A stretch of DNA of 64,000 nucleotides, from the NCBI RefSeq assembly GCF_900101525.1, contig NZ_FMZD01000012.1:22204-86203 (forward strand), in the 5' to 3' direction. Below the pieces are notes generated by a model. It ran no database searches, was not told the origin of the DNA, and worked only from the letters and a program-made list of their open reading frames with translations. Source of the DNA: Marinilactibacillus psychrotolerans. GTDB taxonomy: Bacteria > Bacillota > Bacilli > Lactobacillales > Carnobacteriaceae_A. Positions within the stretch are counted from its first letter, which is position 1. Each line of letters starts with the position of its first letter. The position numbers and the translations under genes were made by a program. This document shows positions 56,074 through 64,000 of the stretch, in pieces.

Positions 56074-57081
56074 ATGTCGGTAAAAGTAATGGTTATAGAT
56101 GACTCGGCATTGATGCGAAAAATCCTGAGTCATATGCTTCAGGAAATCGATAGAGTTAATGTATGTAAGGCTGTCAGAAGTGAGAAAGAAGCAGTAGCTG
56201 CAATAGAAAAAGAAGTACCAGATCTTATCTTTGTGGATGCTCAAATTCCAAATATAGAAGGATTTAAACTTTTAAAACAGATTAGTCATGAATACACGAT
56301 TCCAACGATAATGATTTGCTCTCCAACTGACCAAAAAGAAATCACTTTAAGAGCATTAGAGTTGGGTGCACTAGATTTTGTCGTAAGACCCAATGATATT
56401 AATAAGAATTGGAACGTATTTAAAGAAAAATTAAAAAGTAAAATAAAAATTCATTTTTCAAATCAGTTTTATGCAGAACAGGTTGAACCGATGGTGAAAC
56501 AAGATAAGAGTAAATTTCAGAAACCTGTTAAAGCTATCGTAATTGGGGCTTCAACTGGAGGTCCTAAAGCCATTATTGAAGTGATAAAAGATTTCCCAGC
56601 TTCAATTGGCGTTCCAGTCTTTATAGTTCAGCATATGCCTAAAGGGTTTACTGCTTCATTTGCTAATCGGTTAAATACGTTATCTAAATTAGAAGTAGTT
56701 GAAGCTAAAGACGGTGACAAAATTATTAAAGATAAAATCTACCTTGCTCCTGGTGGAATGCACATGGTTATAGAAGATCAGGAAATTAAGTTAAATGATG
56801 ACGATAAAATTCATGGGGTAAAACCTGCTGTAGATTATTTATTTAATAGCGCAGCAAAAAAATATAAAAACCATTTAATCGGTGTAGTGCTGACTGGTAT
56901 GGGATATGACGGCGCAATAGGCTGCCAATCTATAAAAGAAGAAAACGGCTATGTTATTACTCAAGATCAGGAAACTTCAGTAATTTACGGTATGCCAAGA
57001 AACGTCGAAGAAAAAGGCTTTTCAGACGAAGTAGCAAGTTTATACGATATTGGCAGTATTTTAAAAAAAATGATTGGGTGA
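56074..57081 (+). CDS. cheB: chemotaxis protein-glutamate methylesterase CheB
   Basis: 335 residues. Receiver domain 1-120 with VIDDSALMRKIL near 8 and phosphorylated Asp in LIFVDAQIP near 54 (the usual MDIxMP is VDAQIP here). Methylesterase domain from 145: catalytic Ser in IGASTGGPKA near 159, His in VQHMPKGFTASFANRL near 185 and Asp in LTGMGYDGAIG near 281. AAAGGAAGC before ATG. It removes methyl groups from receptors together with the CheR encoded next, 4 bases later. Confidence 0.95.
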   Translation: MSVKVMVIDDSALMRKILSHMLQEIDRVNVCKAVRSEKEAVAAIEKEVPDLIFVDAQIPNIEGFKLLKQISHEYTIPTIMICSPTDQKEITLRALELGALDFVVRPNDINKNWNVFKEKLKSKIKIHFSNQFYAEQVEPMVKQDKSKFQKPVKAIVIGASTGGPKAIIEVIKDFPASIGVPVFIVQHMPKGFTASFANRLNTLSKLEVVEAKDGDKIIKDKIYLAPGGMHMVIEDQEIKLNDDDKIHGVKPAVDYLFNSAAKKYKNHLIGVVLTGMGYDGAIGCQSIKEENGYVITQDQETSVIYGMPRNVEEKGFSDEVASLYDIGSILKKMIG

Positions 57082-57085
57082 TTAT

Positions 57086-57865
57086 ATGTCCACACTAAAT
57101 TTTGATTTTTTTTATGAATGGGTTTTATCAAACTTAAAAATCAACTTAAATGCATACAAAGAAAAACAATTGCAGCGTAGAATTGGTACAATTATGAAAC
57201 AAGCAGGCGCAACTACATTAGAAGAGTATGCGACGATATTATCTGTTGATGAAACACTGAAAAAGCAATTTTTAGATTATATTACGATTAATGTTACAGA
57301 ATTTTTCAGAAACAAAGATCTTTTTGATAATTTCGAATTAATGATCAATACCCATCTTTCTACTAAATTTGATAGTCTTAAAATTTGGAGTGCTGCTTGT
57401 TCTATAGGAGCAGAACCTTATTCATTAGCTATGATAGTGAAAAAGAATAATATCAAACTTCAGCAAAAAATAATAGCAACAGATATTGATCTAACCATTT
57501 TGGAGAGAGCCAAAAAAGGCTACTTTAAAGAAAATGAATTGAAAAATGTTTCTTTAGTCGATAAAGATACTTATTTTGATTTTAAAGACGGGTATTATAC
57601 TATACAAAGTGATATAAAAAGCAAAGTACAGTTTAAACAACATGATCTAGTTCAAGGACGCTATGAACAAAATTTTCATGTTATTGTATGTAGAAATGTA
57701 ACCATTTATTTTAAAAATGATATTAAAGATAAAATTTATCTAAAAATGGCAGACTCACTCGTTACGGGTGGTTTATTGTTTACAGGAGCAACAGAAACGA
57801 TTTATCAACCTGAAAAGTATGGATTAAAGAAAATTGCTTCATTTATTTACGAGAAAGTAGAATAA
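57086..57865 (+). CDS. cheR: chemotaxis protein methyltransferase CheR
   Basis: 259 residues from ATG at 57086, with GGGTGA upstream; a TTG at 57074 would overlap cheB and is less likely. N-terminal helical domain with YKEKQLQRRI near 26, then the SAM-binding methyltransferase: ITINVTEFFRNKDLF near 66, WSAACSIGAEPYSLAMIV near 103, IIATDIDLTILERAKKGYF near 131 and VIVCRNVTIYF near 200. The usual GEEPYS is GAEPYS. It methylates glutamates of the receptors in adaptation. Confidence 0.95.
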   Translation: MSTLNFDFFYEWVLSNLKINLNAYKEKQLQRRIGTIMKQAGATTLEEYATILSVDETLKKQFLDYITINVTEFFRNKDLFDNFELMINTHLSTKFDSLKIWSAACSIGAEPYSLAMIVKKNNIKLQQKIIATDIDLTILERAKKGYFKENELKNVSLVDKDTYFDFKDGYYTIQSDIKSKVQFKQHDLVQGRYEQNFHVIVCRNVTIYFKNDIKDKIYLKMADSLVTGGLLFTGATETIYQPEKYGLKKIASFIYEKVE

Positions 57866-57888
57866 AGAAATAAAAGGGGGATTCGAAC

Positions 57889-59922
57889 ATGGATGACAAC
57901 AGTGCTTACCGTGATCTGTTTTTTGAAGAAACAGATTCGAATTTGGAAATATTAAACGAAGAAGTTTTAAGATTAGAGCAGAATCCTGAAGATACAGAGA
58001 TCATTGATTCGATATTCCGTTCTGCACATACTTTAAAGGGTATGGCAGCTACAATGGGATATAATACGATGGCGAAATTGACTCACTCAGTCGAAAATGT
58101 ATTTGAACTATTTAAGTCAAAAAAAGCAAAAGTCGATACTGAAACAGTTTCACTGGTTTTTGATTGTTTAGATACACTAACAGACATCGTAGAAGCACTG
58201 CGAGCCGATGAGAGTGATGAACTTGATATAGCTAACCTTGTATCACGTTTAGAAAATGTGGCCAATCAAAAAAATACTGAAGCAGCCTATGTGGAAACAA
58301 CAACTGAGACAAAGTCAAAAGAAATTGATTTAGTTTTATCTAACTTGGAAGAATCGGATTTTACAGTAATTAATCAAGCAGAACAGACTGACTATCAAGC
58401 CTATGTTATAACGGTAAAAGTAGATAGTGACAGTTTTATGAAAGCAGCTCGTGCGTTTTTAGTTATGAATAAGTTAGAACAAGAAGGGGATATTATCTAT
58501 ACGGAACCTTCTGCAGATAAAATCGAAGAAGGAGATTTTGAAGATTATTTTAAAATGATCTTGTTAAGCAAACTTGATCAATCAGATATCAAAAATAATA
58601 TCCTTGAGACCAGTGAAATTGATGAAGTTCAGATTGCGATTTTTGATAAGACTCAGTCACTTCGATCAGATAAAAAGGTTCCTGTTGAAGCGGAAGTTTC
58701 TAATGAGACTGACAAAGTTAAAGATAAAAGTCAGGATGTTTCAAAAAAAGAGACGCCGAAGAAATCTATTTCTAAACAGACAATTCGTGTAGATTTAACG
58801 AGATTAGATCAATTTATGAATCTGGTTTCAGAACTTGTTATTCATAGAACGCGGTTAGAAGATCTATCAGAAAAAGAAAAACTGCTTGAACTTTCTGAAC
58901 CTCTTACAGAAGTAGGAAGAATTACAACAGAGTTACAGGAATTAGTCCTACAGCTGCGTATGCAACCTTTCAATGTTGTTCTACAGCGTTTCCCAAGAAT
59001 GCTTAGAGACTTAGCTAATGAGCTAGGAAAAGAGATTCAGTTAGTAACAGAGGGGGAAGATACAGAATTAGACCGTACAGTCATTTCTGAAATTGGAGAA
59101 CCTTTGATTCACTTGTTGAGAAACTCAGCTGATCACGGCATTGAAATGCCTGATGAACGAGAAAGACTAGGGAAACCAAGGCTTGGTACTGTTAAATTGG
59201 CTGCTTATCCTGAAGGGAACCGAGTAGTTGTCACCTTGTCAGATGATGGTAAAGGATTAAATCCTGAATATATAAAAGCAAGTGCTGAGAAGAAAGGCGT
59301 TTCTACACTTGGATTATCAGATGAAGAAATTCAGCAACTGATTTTCCATCCGGGATTTTCTACAGCAGCAAAAGTAACGGGTATCTCCGGTCGAGGCGTC
59401 GGTATGGACGCGGTTAAAGAAAAAATCTCCAGTCTAAATGGAACCATAGAAACCGTTAGTGAAGTTGGAAAAGGAACAACGTTCAAAATTATTCTACCGT
59501 TGACTTTATCAATCATTCAAGCATTGTTGGTCCGAACAGGTGGAGAAACCTTTGCACTACCTCAAGCGATTATAGACAAGGTGAATCGATTCGATGAAGA
59601 AGAAGCGATTCAAGTCCACCAAGGAGAAGTATACAAATATAAGGATACTACGATACCCATTACGCGCTTAACAAATGCTTTGAATTTAGATGATTCAAAC
59701 TATACTTCACCGCATATTATCATTGTTTCGATCGGCGATGAAAAACATGGTCTAGTAGTTGATGAACTGGTGCAACAGAAAGAAATTGTAATTAAAAAGT
59801 TAGGTAAAGAATTAGGAGTGATGAAGCAGTTCCTTGGAGCGACCATTATGGGTGATGGAAGTATTAGTTTAATTCTTGATTTGACTTCTATCTGTAAAGG
59901 AAGAAAGGAAGCAAAACAATGA
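57889..59922 (+). CDS. cheA: chemotaxis histidine kinase CheA
   Basis: 677 residues, AAAAGGGGG before ATG. HPt domain 1-105 with phosphorylated His in IFRSAHTLKGMAATMGY near 43-59. CheY-binding P2 region about 140-235. A dimerisation domain starts with TIRVDLTRLDQFMNLVSELVIHRTRL near 300-325. The ATPase has LLRNSADHGIEM near 404, DDGKGL near 448 and GRGVGMDAVKEKISSL near 499. The CheW-like regulatory domain runs 540-675. Central kinase of the operon. Overlaps cheC by 4 bases. Confidence 0.97.
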   Translation: MDDNSAYRDLFFEETDSNLEILNEEVLRLEQNPEDTEIIDSIFRSAHTLKGMAATMGYNTMAKLTHSVENVFELFKSKKAKVDTETVSLVFDCLDTLTDIVEALRADESDELDIANLVSRLENVANQKNTEAAYVETTTETKSKEIDLVLSNLEESDFTVINQAEQTDYQAYVITVKVDSDSFMKAARAFLVMNKLEQEGDIIYTEPSADKIEEGDFEDYFKMILLSKLDQSDIKNNILETSEIDEVQIAIFDKTQSLRSDKKVPVEAEVSNETDKVKDKSQDVSKKETPKKSISKQTIRVDLTRLDQFMNLVSELVIHRTRLEDLSEKEKLLELSEPLTEVGRITTELQELVLQLRMQPFNVVLQRFPRMLRDLANELGKEIQLVTEGEDTELDRTVISEIGEPLIHLLRNSADHGIEMPDERERLGKPRLGTVKLAAYPEGNRVVVTLSDDGKGLNPEYIKASAEKKGVSTLGLSDEEIQQLIFHPGFSTAAKVTGISGRGVGMDAVKEKISSLNGTIETVSEVGKGTTFKIILPLTLSIIQALLVRTGGETFALPQAIIDKVNRFDEEEAIQVHQGEVYKYKDTTIPITRLTNALNLDDSNYTSPHIIIVSIGDEKHGLVVDELVQQKEIVIKKLGKELGVMKQFLGATIMGDGSISLILDLTSICKGRKEAKQ

Positions 59923-60518
59923 CTCAAGATGGACACTTGTTTCGCTTAGATGCTTTACAAGAGATCATCAATATTGGTGGTGGAAATGCGGCAACCAGTT
60001 TATCAAAATTAATTGAACGAAAAGTTGAAATGGAAGTTCCGACACTCGAGATCATGGAATATGATCAAATCTATCAAAAAATAAGAAAAGAAGACGAAGT
60101 CGTAAAAGCAGTTTTAATGAATCTTATTGGAGATGAAGAATATGGTGTTTTTCTATTCGTAGTCAATCCGAAAAACGCTGAAAAACTTGCGCAGATGATT
60201 ACGCCTAGTGGTGTAGAGCTAACTAATGAACTTATAGATTCTGCGGTTAGTGAAATCGTTAATATTTTAGTTCATTCTTTCATGACCGCTATTATGAAAA
60301 TCATTGCTATAAAAATGGTATCTACTGTACCCATAATGGCTGAAGATATGTTTGGTTCAATTATTAGTAGCGTTTATATGGAACAAGAACAATATGATCA
60401 ACAAATTTTAATAATAAAAAATGAATATTACAGTCTTGGACACAAAATTGAAGGAAGTTTATATTTTGTACCTAAGCCTGGTGTGTTAGAATTATTATTG
60501 CAACAACTTGGATTATAG
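59919..60518 (+). CDS. cheC: CheY-P phosphatase CheC
   Basis: 199 residues. Two catalytic signatures with Glu and Asn: RLDALQEIINIGGGNAATSLS near 8-28 and NELIDSAVSEIVNILVHSFMTAI near 104-126. Both have the D/S-xxx-E-xx-N core, so both sites look intact. It dephosphorylates CheY-P and works with CheD. The start ATG overlaps the cheA stop (ATGA). The later FliY gene carries a second CheC-type phosphatase domain. Confidence 0.94.
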   Translation: MTQDGHLFRLDALQEIINIGGGNAATSLSKLIERKVEMEVPTLEIMEYDQIYQKIRKEDEVVKAVLMNLIGDEEYGVFLFVVNPKNAEKLAQMITPSGVELTNELIDSAVSEIVNILVHSFMTAIMKIIAIKMVSTVPIMAEDMFGSIISSVYMEQEQYDQQILIIKNEYYSLGHKIEGSLYFVPKPGVLELLLQQLGL

Positions 60519-60540
60519 ATTGGAAGGGGAAAAATTAAAA

Positions 60541-60903
60541 ATGGCAAAACGTGTATTGATCGTTGATGATGCAGCATTCATGAGAATCAAATTAAAGGAT
60601 ATTTTAGAAAAAAATGGTTATGAGGTTGCAGCAGAAGCTCAAAATGGAATTGAAGCTGTAGAAAAATATAAAGAAACTCAACCCGATTTAGTTACTATGG
60701 ATATCACAATGCCGGAAAAAGATGGCGTAGAAGCATTAAAAGAAATAAAAAGTCAATATCCTAATGCAGTTGTGTTAATGTGTTCTGCTATGGGACAACA
60801 ATCTATGGTTATGGATGCTATTCGTGCCGGTGCTATTGACTTTATTGTTAAACCATTCGATACTGAACGTGTCATTAAAGCGTTAGATAAAGCTAGTCAA
60901 TAA
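60541..60903 (+). CDS. cheY: chemotaxis response regulator CheY
   Basis: 120 residues, receiver domain only. I start it at ATG 60541 (MAKRVLIVDD), with GGAAGGGG upstream; a frame beginning at 60508 would overlap cheC and is longer than the family. Acidic pair IVDDAAFMR near 8, phosphorylated Asp in LVTMDITMPEKDGVEA near 54, Ser in VLMCSAMGQQ near 82 and Lys in FIVKPFDT near 104. It carries the signal from CheA to FliM at the flagellar motor. Confidence 0.96.
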   Translation: MAKRVLIVDDAAFMRIKLKDILEKNGYEVAAEAQNGIEAVEKYKETQPDLVTMDITMPEKDGVEALKEIKSQYPNAVVLMCSAMGQQSMVMDAIRAGAIDFIVKPFDTERVIKALDKASQ

Positions 60904-60909
60904 TAAACT

Positions 60910-60959
60910 AAAACGGTGAAGATGTGAAAGTCGAAAAATTGTCACACCTACACCGTTTT
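60910..60959 (+). other. intra-operon hairpin between cheY and cheW
   Basis: AAAACGGTG (60910-60918) / CACCGTTTT (60951-60959) with inner TGTGA/TCACA. Only a weak T tract follows (TTTTAAATT). It may be a leaky terminator or an mRNA-stabilising element that sets CheY apart from the genes below. Confidence 0.6.
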
Positions 60960-60988
60960 AAATTACGTATAATAAGGAGAGACGAGTT

Positions 60989-61402
60989 ATGCAGATCATC
61001 GTGTTTCGTCTAGGAGAAAGAACTTATGGATTCTCCACTGATAGAGTTGAAGAAATAACAACCACGCTTACTTCCACACCTGTACCCCAGTCACCTGACT
61101 GGACAGTTGGATTAGTCAATTTAAGAGGGCAAGTGATGACACTTGTTGACTTAGACGTTTTGCTGAACGAATCAGATTCTTCAAGTGATGAATGGTATAA
61201 AAATACAATCATCATCCATACTGAAGAAAATCCTATCGCTTTAAAAGTAGGACCTGTAATCGGAGTAAGTGATGTTTTAGAAGAACAGTTACAAGCAAGT
61301 GGGGAAGAAGAATCTATAATTTCTGGATATATATCAGTGAACGATGATATTGTTAGTATCATCGATTTAGACCAGATCTTTAAGGAGAAAGAGGAAGTAT
61401 AG
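60989..61402 (+). CDS. cheW: CheW coupling protein, second copy
   Basis: 137 residues, AAGGAGAGACGAG before ATG. N-terminal MQIIVFRLGERTYGFSTDRVEEI, the conserved DWTVGLVNLRGQVMTLVDLDVLL near 36-58 and C-terminal SIISGYISVNDDIVSIIDLDQIF. It has the classical GLVNLRG motif, unlike the copy at 55054, and is the more usual CheW. It couples receptors to CheA. Shares one base with the fliM start. Confidence 0.93.
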   Translation: MQIIVFRLGERTYGFSTDRVEEITTTLTSTPVPQSPDWTVGLVNLRGQVMTLVDLDVLLNESDSSSDEWYKNTIIIHTEENPIALKVGPVIGVSDVLEEQLQASGEEESIISGYISVNDDIVSIIDLDQIFKEKEEV

Positions 61403-62406
61403 TGAGCCAACAAGTCCTATCACAACAAGAAATTGATGCGTTGTTAGGTGCGATAGACAGTGGCGAGATCGATACAGAACAGATGGTAGAGGAACTGGAT
61501 TCCCCTAAAGTAAAGCCGTACGATTTTCGTCGTCCCGTTCGCCTGTCTAAAGAATATCTATCAACTATTACGATGATATTTGAAGACTTCGCAAAGTTAG
61601 CAGTCAATTTATTGTCTACTCAGTTAAGAAAACCCGTGGATATTAAGATTGCAGCGATTGAGCAGGTTTCGTTTGATGAATTTGTCCATTCCGTACCTAG
61701 CTTTACACTTATGGGTATTTTTCAAAGCAAACCGCTTAATGGAATGCAGATTATCGAAATTAATCCTCAGTTTAGTCTACAAATGATTGAATTACTATGC
61801 GGATATAATGAAGTTACAGAAGAAGCTTCTGTAACTGAAAAAACTAGTTTCACGGATATTGAAAGAGCTATTCTAGAAGATATTACTAAATCGTTTCTTC
61901 GTTCTTTTGAAACAGCCTGGAAAGAAATCGTAGAAATGTCTGTAGAATTAGAGTATACAGAAACAAATCCACAATTACTTCAGACTATGTCACCTAATGA
62001 ACCTGTATTGCTTGTGACCTTCTCAGTAGGACTTGATCAGCAAAAAACGTTCATTAACATGTGTGTACCTTACATATTTTTTGAAGAAATTCTGGATAAA
62101 TTAAGTTTTAAAAATTGGTTCCATTCTGGAAAAGAATTTGATTCGTCAGAAAGAGGCCAATTATCTAAAAATCTAGATCATGTGCCTGTTAATCTAGAAG
62201 TATTGCTTGGTGAATCTCAGATGACGATTTCGGACTTTTTAGAGATGGAAGAAGGCGATATTATTCAATTGAATGATAAAACTTCTAAACCTTTGACGAT
62301 GTATATTGAAGATAGACCATACTATAAAGTTAAACCTGGAATGATTGAAGATAACCTTGCAGTTGAAGTATTAAAGTTTATGGGAGGAGAGAGTGCAGAT
62401 GAGTAG
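61402..62406 (+). CDS. fliM: flagellar motor switch protein FliM
   Basis: 334 residues, GTG start after GAGGAAG. N-terminal CheY-binding LSQQEIDALLGAID near 6-19, middle domain (45-230) with YDFRRPVRLSKEYL near 35-48 and FDEFVHSVPSFTLMGIF near 91-107, and C-terminal FliN-like domain with VPVNLEVLLGESQMTISDFLEMEEGDIIQLND near 253-284. It binds CheY-P and sets the direction of motor rotation. Overlaps fliY by 8 bases. Confidence 0.95.
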   Translation: MSQQVLSQQEIDALLGAIDSGEIDTEQMVEELDSPKVKPYDFRRPVRLSKEYLSTITMIFEDFAKLAVNLLSTQLRKPVDIKIAAIEQVSFDEFVHSVPSFTLMGIFQSKPLNGMQIIEINPQFSLQMIELLCGYNEVTEEASVTEKTSFTDIERAILEDITKSFLRSFETAWKEIVEMSVELEYTETNPQLLQTMSPNEPVLLVTFSVGLDQQKTFINMCVPYIFFEEILDKLSFKNWFHSGKEFDSSERGQLSKNLDHVPVNLEVLLGESQMTISDFLEMEEGDIIQLNDKTSKPLTMYIEDRPYYKVKPGMIEDNLAVEVLKFMGGESADE

Positions 62407-63526
62407 CGGACAATTATCACAAGAAGAGATAGATGCGATGTTGAATGGTACTGGCCCAGCAACAACTACTGAAGAAGAGTCAGTAACTGAAACAATAGAT
62501 CCTGATGATCAAGTTAGTCAGAATATAAAAGATATTCTCGGAGAAGTAGGAAATATTTCTATGTCTCAAGCGGCTACTACTCTTTCTCAATTATTAAATC
62601 GTACGATTAAAATTACTACACCTAAAGTATCTGGTGTTACTTTAAAACAGATCTTAGATGAATGTGAAGTACCAAAAGTCGTAACGACGATTGGTTTCAA
62701 AGAAGGTCTAGTAGGTAATAATATATTGATGATTGATGTTGAAGATGCCATTATCATTGCGGATTTAATGATGGGGAACGATGGAAAAAATGTTGAAGGA
62801 AAAGAATTTACTGAACTTGAATTAAGTGCAGTAGCGGAAGCGATGAATCAGATGATGGGTTCTGCTTCTACAGCAATGGCTACGATGTTTAATAAAAAAA
62901 TTGACATTCTGCCACCAGAAGTAGAAATGTGGAATAGTCCCGAAGAAGCAACTATAGAAAATATTACAGATAAGAATTTGATTTGTAAAACTTCTTTTCA
63001 TTTAAGTGTTGAGGGATTACTTGAAAGTGAAATTATGCAGATCTTGCCGATGGAAACAGCTAATGAAATTGTTGATATCATGCTTGGGGATGAAGCTGAA
63101 GTATTGCAAGGACGAGATACGGATGATACCGAAAAAGTATCGGCTTCAGAACAACGTCAAGAGACTGAAGCTAAACCAACAACTAAGAAAGCTCCAGAAC
63201 CCGAACCAGTAAGCGTCCAGAAGCCTCAATTCCAAGAGTTGGAACCAAATGGAATGAAATCAGCGCCTCGTAATTTGGATCTTATTATGGATGTGCCGTT
63301 AGATTTCAGTGTTGTGCTCGGTAAAAGTAAAAAAACCATTAGAGATATACTTTCACTTGGTACTGGATCTGTAGTAGAACTAGATAAAATGACGGATGAA
63401 CCTCTTGAAATCTATGTTAATGGGAAATTGATTGCAGAAGGTGAAGTTGTAGTAATTAATGAAAGCTTTGGTATCCGTATTACAAATATTTTAAGTAAAG
63501 AACAGCGAATTAGCCACTTGAAGTAA
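62399..63526 (+). CDS. fliY: flagellar motor switch phosphatase FliY
   Basis: 375 residues from ATG at 62399, with GGGAGGAGAG upstream. N-terminal CheY-binding-like LSQEEIDAMLNG near 7-18, then a CheC-type phosphatase domain with ILGEVGNISMSQAATTLSQLL near 47-67 and TELELSAVAEAMNQMMGSAS near 137-156. A Pro/Glu/Lys-rich linker spans 240-280. The FliN domain LDLIMDVPLDFSVVLGKSKKTIRDILSLGTGSVVELDK lies near 297-334. FliY replaces FliN in Firmicutes and dephosphorylates CheY-P at the motor. Last gene before a terminator. Confidence 0.95.
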   Translation: MSSGQLSQEEIDAMLNGTGPATTTEEESVTETIDPDDQVSQNIKDILGEVGNISMSQAATTLSQLLNRTIKITTPKVSGVTLKQILDECEVPKVVTTIGFKEGLVGNNILMIDVEDAIIIADLMMGNDGKNVEGKEFTELELSAVAEAMNQMMGSASTAMATMFNKKIDILPPEVEMWNSPEEATIENITDKNLICKTSFHLSVEGLLESEIMQILPMETANEIVDIMLGDEAEVLQGRDTDDTEKVSASEQRQETEAKPTTKKAPEPEPVSVQKPQFQELEPNGMKSAPRNLDLIMDVPLDFSVVLGKSKKTIRDILSLGTGSVVELDKMTDEPLEIYVNGKLIAEGEVVVINESFGIRITNILSKEQRISHLK

Positions 63527-63538
63527 ATAAATGACGAT

Positions 63539-63569
63539 AAAGGCATCGGTATTGACCGGTGCTTTTATT
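63539..63569 (+). terminator. terminator of the chemotaxis operon
   Basis: GCATCGGT-ATTG-ACCGGTGC stem (63543-63562, one G-T pair), then TTTT. Confidence 0.85.
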
Positions 63570-63631
63570 GTACTTTAATCGTAGATCGATTTGCTTTATA
63601 ATATAAAAGCTAACTTAATTTCAAAATTACC

Positions 63632-63658
63632 TTAACAATTAATAGACTATACCGATAG
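63632..63658 (+). promoter_or_regulatory. second SigD-type promoter, cut off from its gene
   Basis: TTAA (63632-63635), 15-base spacer, ACCGATAG (63651-63658). ACCGATAGTAAA is identical to the element before the MCP gene at 52679. It points to the right, towards the IS element that begins about 10-15 bases on, so its original target gene probably lies beyond the IS. Confidence 0.65.
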
Positions 63659-63671
63659 TAAATTTGTAGGA

Positions 63672-64000
63672 GAGAGCGTCAAGAAGTTTGTGTAAATAAA
63701 AAGTTCCTTCTGTAAAAAACTTATCTTTCTTCTAGTTCTCCAAACATTTCCCAAAGTTCTGCTTCAGCTTGTTGAAAACCGCGGTGGCTTCGAGTTAAAA
63801 ATTTCTGGTTGTACAGATCAAAATTTGAGACTAAAAAGCGATCCATAGATTCTTCATTTTGAAATTGCTCTTTACGCCGACTGTATTTTTTAATTTGTTT
63901 GTTAAAAGACTCAATCAAATTAGTGGAGTACAAGCTTCTTCGGATTGAAGCGGGAAAGTCATAAAAGGTCAGTAAGCTATCGTTCTCTAAAATAGATTTG
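63672..64000 (-). mobile_element. IS256-family insertion sequence, left end; partial
   Basis: Starts around 63670-63675 with a terminal-repeat-like sequence (read inward GAGAGCGTCAAGAAGTTTGTG), which resembles the TTTACACAAA-containing ends of IS256-type elements. The boundary is approximate because the other end is outside the window. Contains the transposase end below. Confidence 0.7.
63721..64000 (-). CDS. IS256-family transposase, C-terminal part
   Basis: Open at the right edge; about 92 residues are visible, ending at TAA (63721-63723). The sequence LLTFYDFPASIRRSLYSTNLIESFNKQIKK with KEQFQNEESMDRFL is the conserved end of Mutator/IS256 transposases: the TNLIESFN region carries the catalytic Glu of the DDE triad. 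The last residues are HRGFQQAEAELWEMFGELEER. Upstream residues and start lie beyond the window, so I cannot tell whether the whole element is intact. No frameshift is seen in the visible part. Confidence 0.92.
   Translation of the reverse strand, partial: KSILENDSLLTFYDFPASIRRSLYSTNLIESFNKQIKKYSRRKEQFQNEESMDRFLVSNFDLYNQKFLTRSHRGFQQAEAELWEMFGELEER

Overview
The window looks like the chromosome of a motile, low-GC Gram-positive bacterium of the Lactobacillales, most likely Carnobacteriaceae-like (for example near Alkalibacterium, Marinilactibacillus or Carnobacterium). The grounds are strong AGGAGG-type ribosome binding sites, frequent TTG/GTG starts, sugar loci with CcpA-type cre boxes, Bacillus-like AraR and GlvR systems, and a Firmicutes-type chemotaxis set (CheC, CheD, FliY). 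The genus is inference. I saw no rRNA, tRNA, CRISPR array or prophage.

Layout. 1-4.8 kb: the end of a transketolase gene overlapping ribulose-phosphate 3-epimerase, then an SDR oxidoreductase, an unknown protein, an Old Yellow Enzyme-type flavin oxidoreductase and another unknown protein, mostly separated by clear terminators. 5.2-18.9 kb: four consecutive modules of the kind used for envelope stress or antibiotic export. These are a LnrJK-LnrLMN-like two-component system plus ABC exporter, a TetR regulator with an exporter ATPase and large permease, a PadR regulator with a HAAS-domain membrane protein, and a response regulator, ABC ATPase, ABC permease and sensor kinase group. Each module has a visible candidate operator. 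19-27.7 kb: housekeeping and redox genes (MDR dehydrogenase, aminopeptidase-like protein, VanZ-family protein, DUF72 protein, aldo/keto reductase) around a maltose/alpha-glucoside PTS locus (RpiR regulator, GH4 6-phospho-alpha-glucosidase, EIICB).

28-45.4 kb is an arabinan/L-arabinose regulon. An anchored GH43 endo-arabinanase-like enzyme probably cuts arabinan outside the cell. An AraNPQ-like ABC importer, which lacks its own ATPase, takes up the oligosaccharides. Two GH51 enzymes and one further GH43 enzyme release L-arabinose, and AraA, AraB and AraD convert it to xylulose 5-phosphate. An AraR repressor gene lies in the middle. Palindromic GTACGTAC-core boxes sit at four promoters (GH51, transporter operon, araR, araDAB), and cre-like sites sit at three of them. 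A GH127 beta-L-arabinofuranosidase gene at the end of the locus is broken by one in-frame TAA.

45.6-52.5 kb: pentapeptide-repeat protein, SWIM/SNF2 helicase, a small GRAM/PH-like protein, miaA and hflX. 52.6-63.6 kb: one long chemotaxis/flagellar-switch operon (MCP, cheW, cheD, cheB, cheR, cheA, cheC, cheY, cheW, fliM, fliY) behind a SigD-type promoter. A second SigD-type promoter follows fliY, and an IS256-family element begins just downstream of it and runs off the window.

The most notable points are the AraR/cre regulatory layout, the nonsense mutation in GH127, the IS element abutting a SigD promoter, the insertion in the MCP HAMP domain, and the operators of the export modules. I did not find a clearly new type of system.
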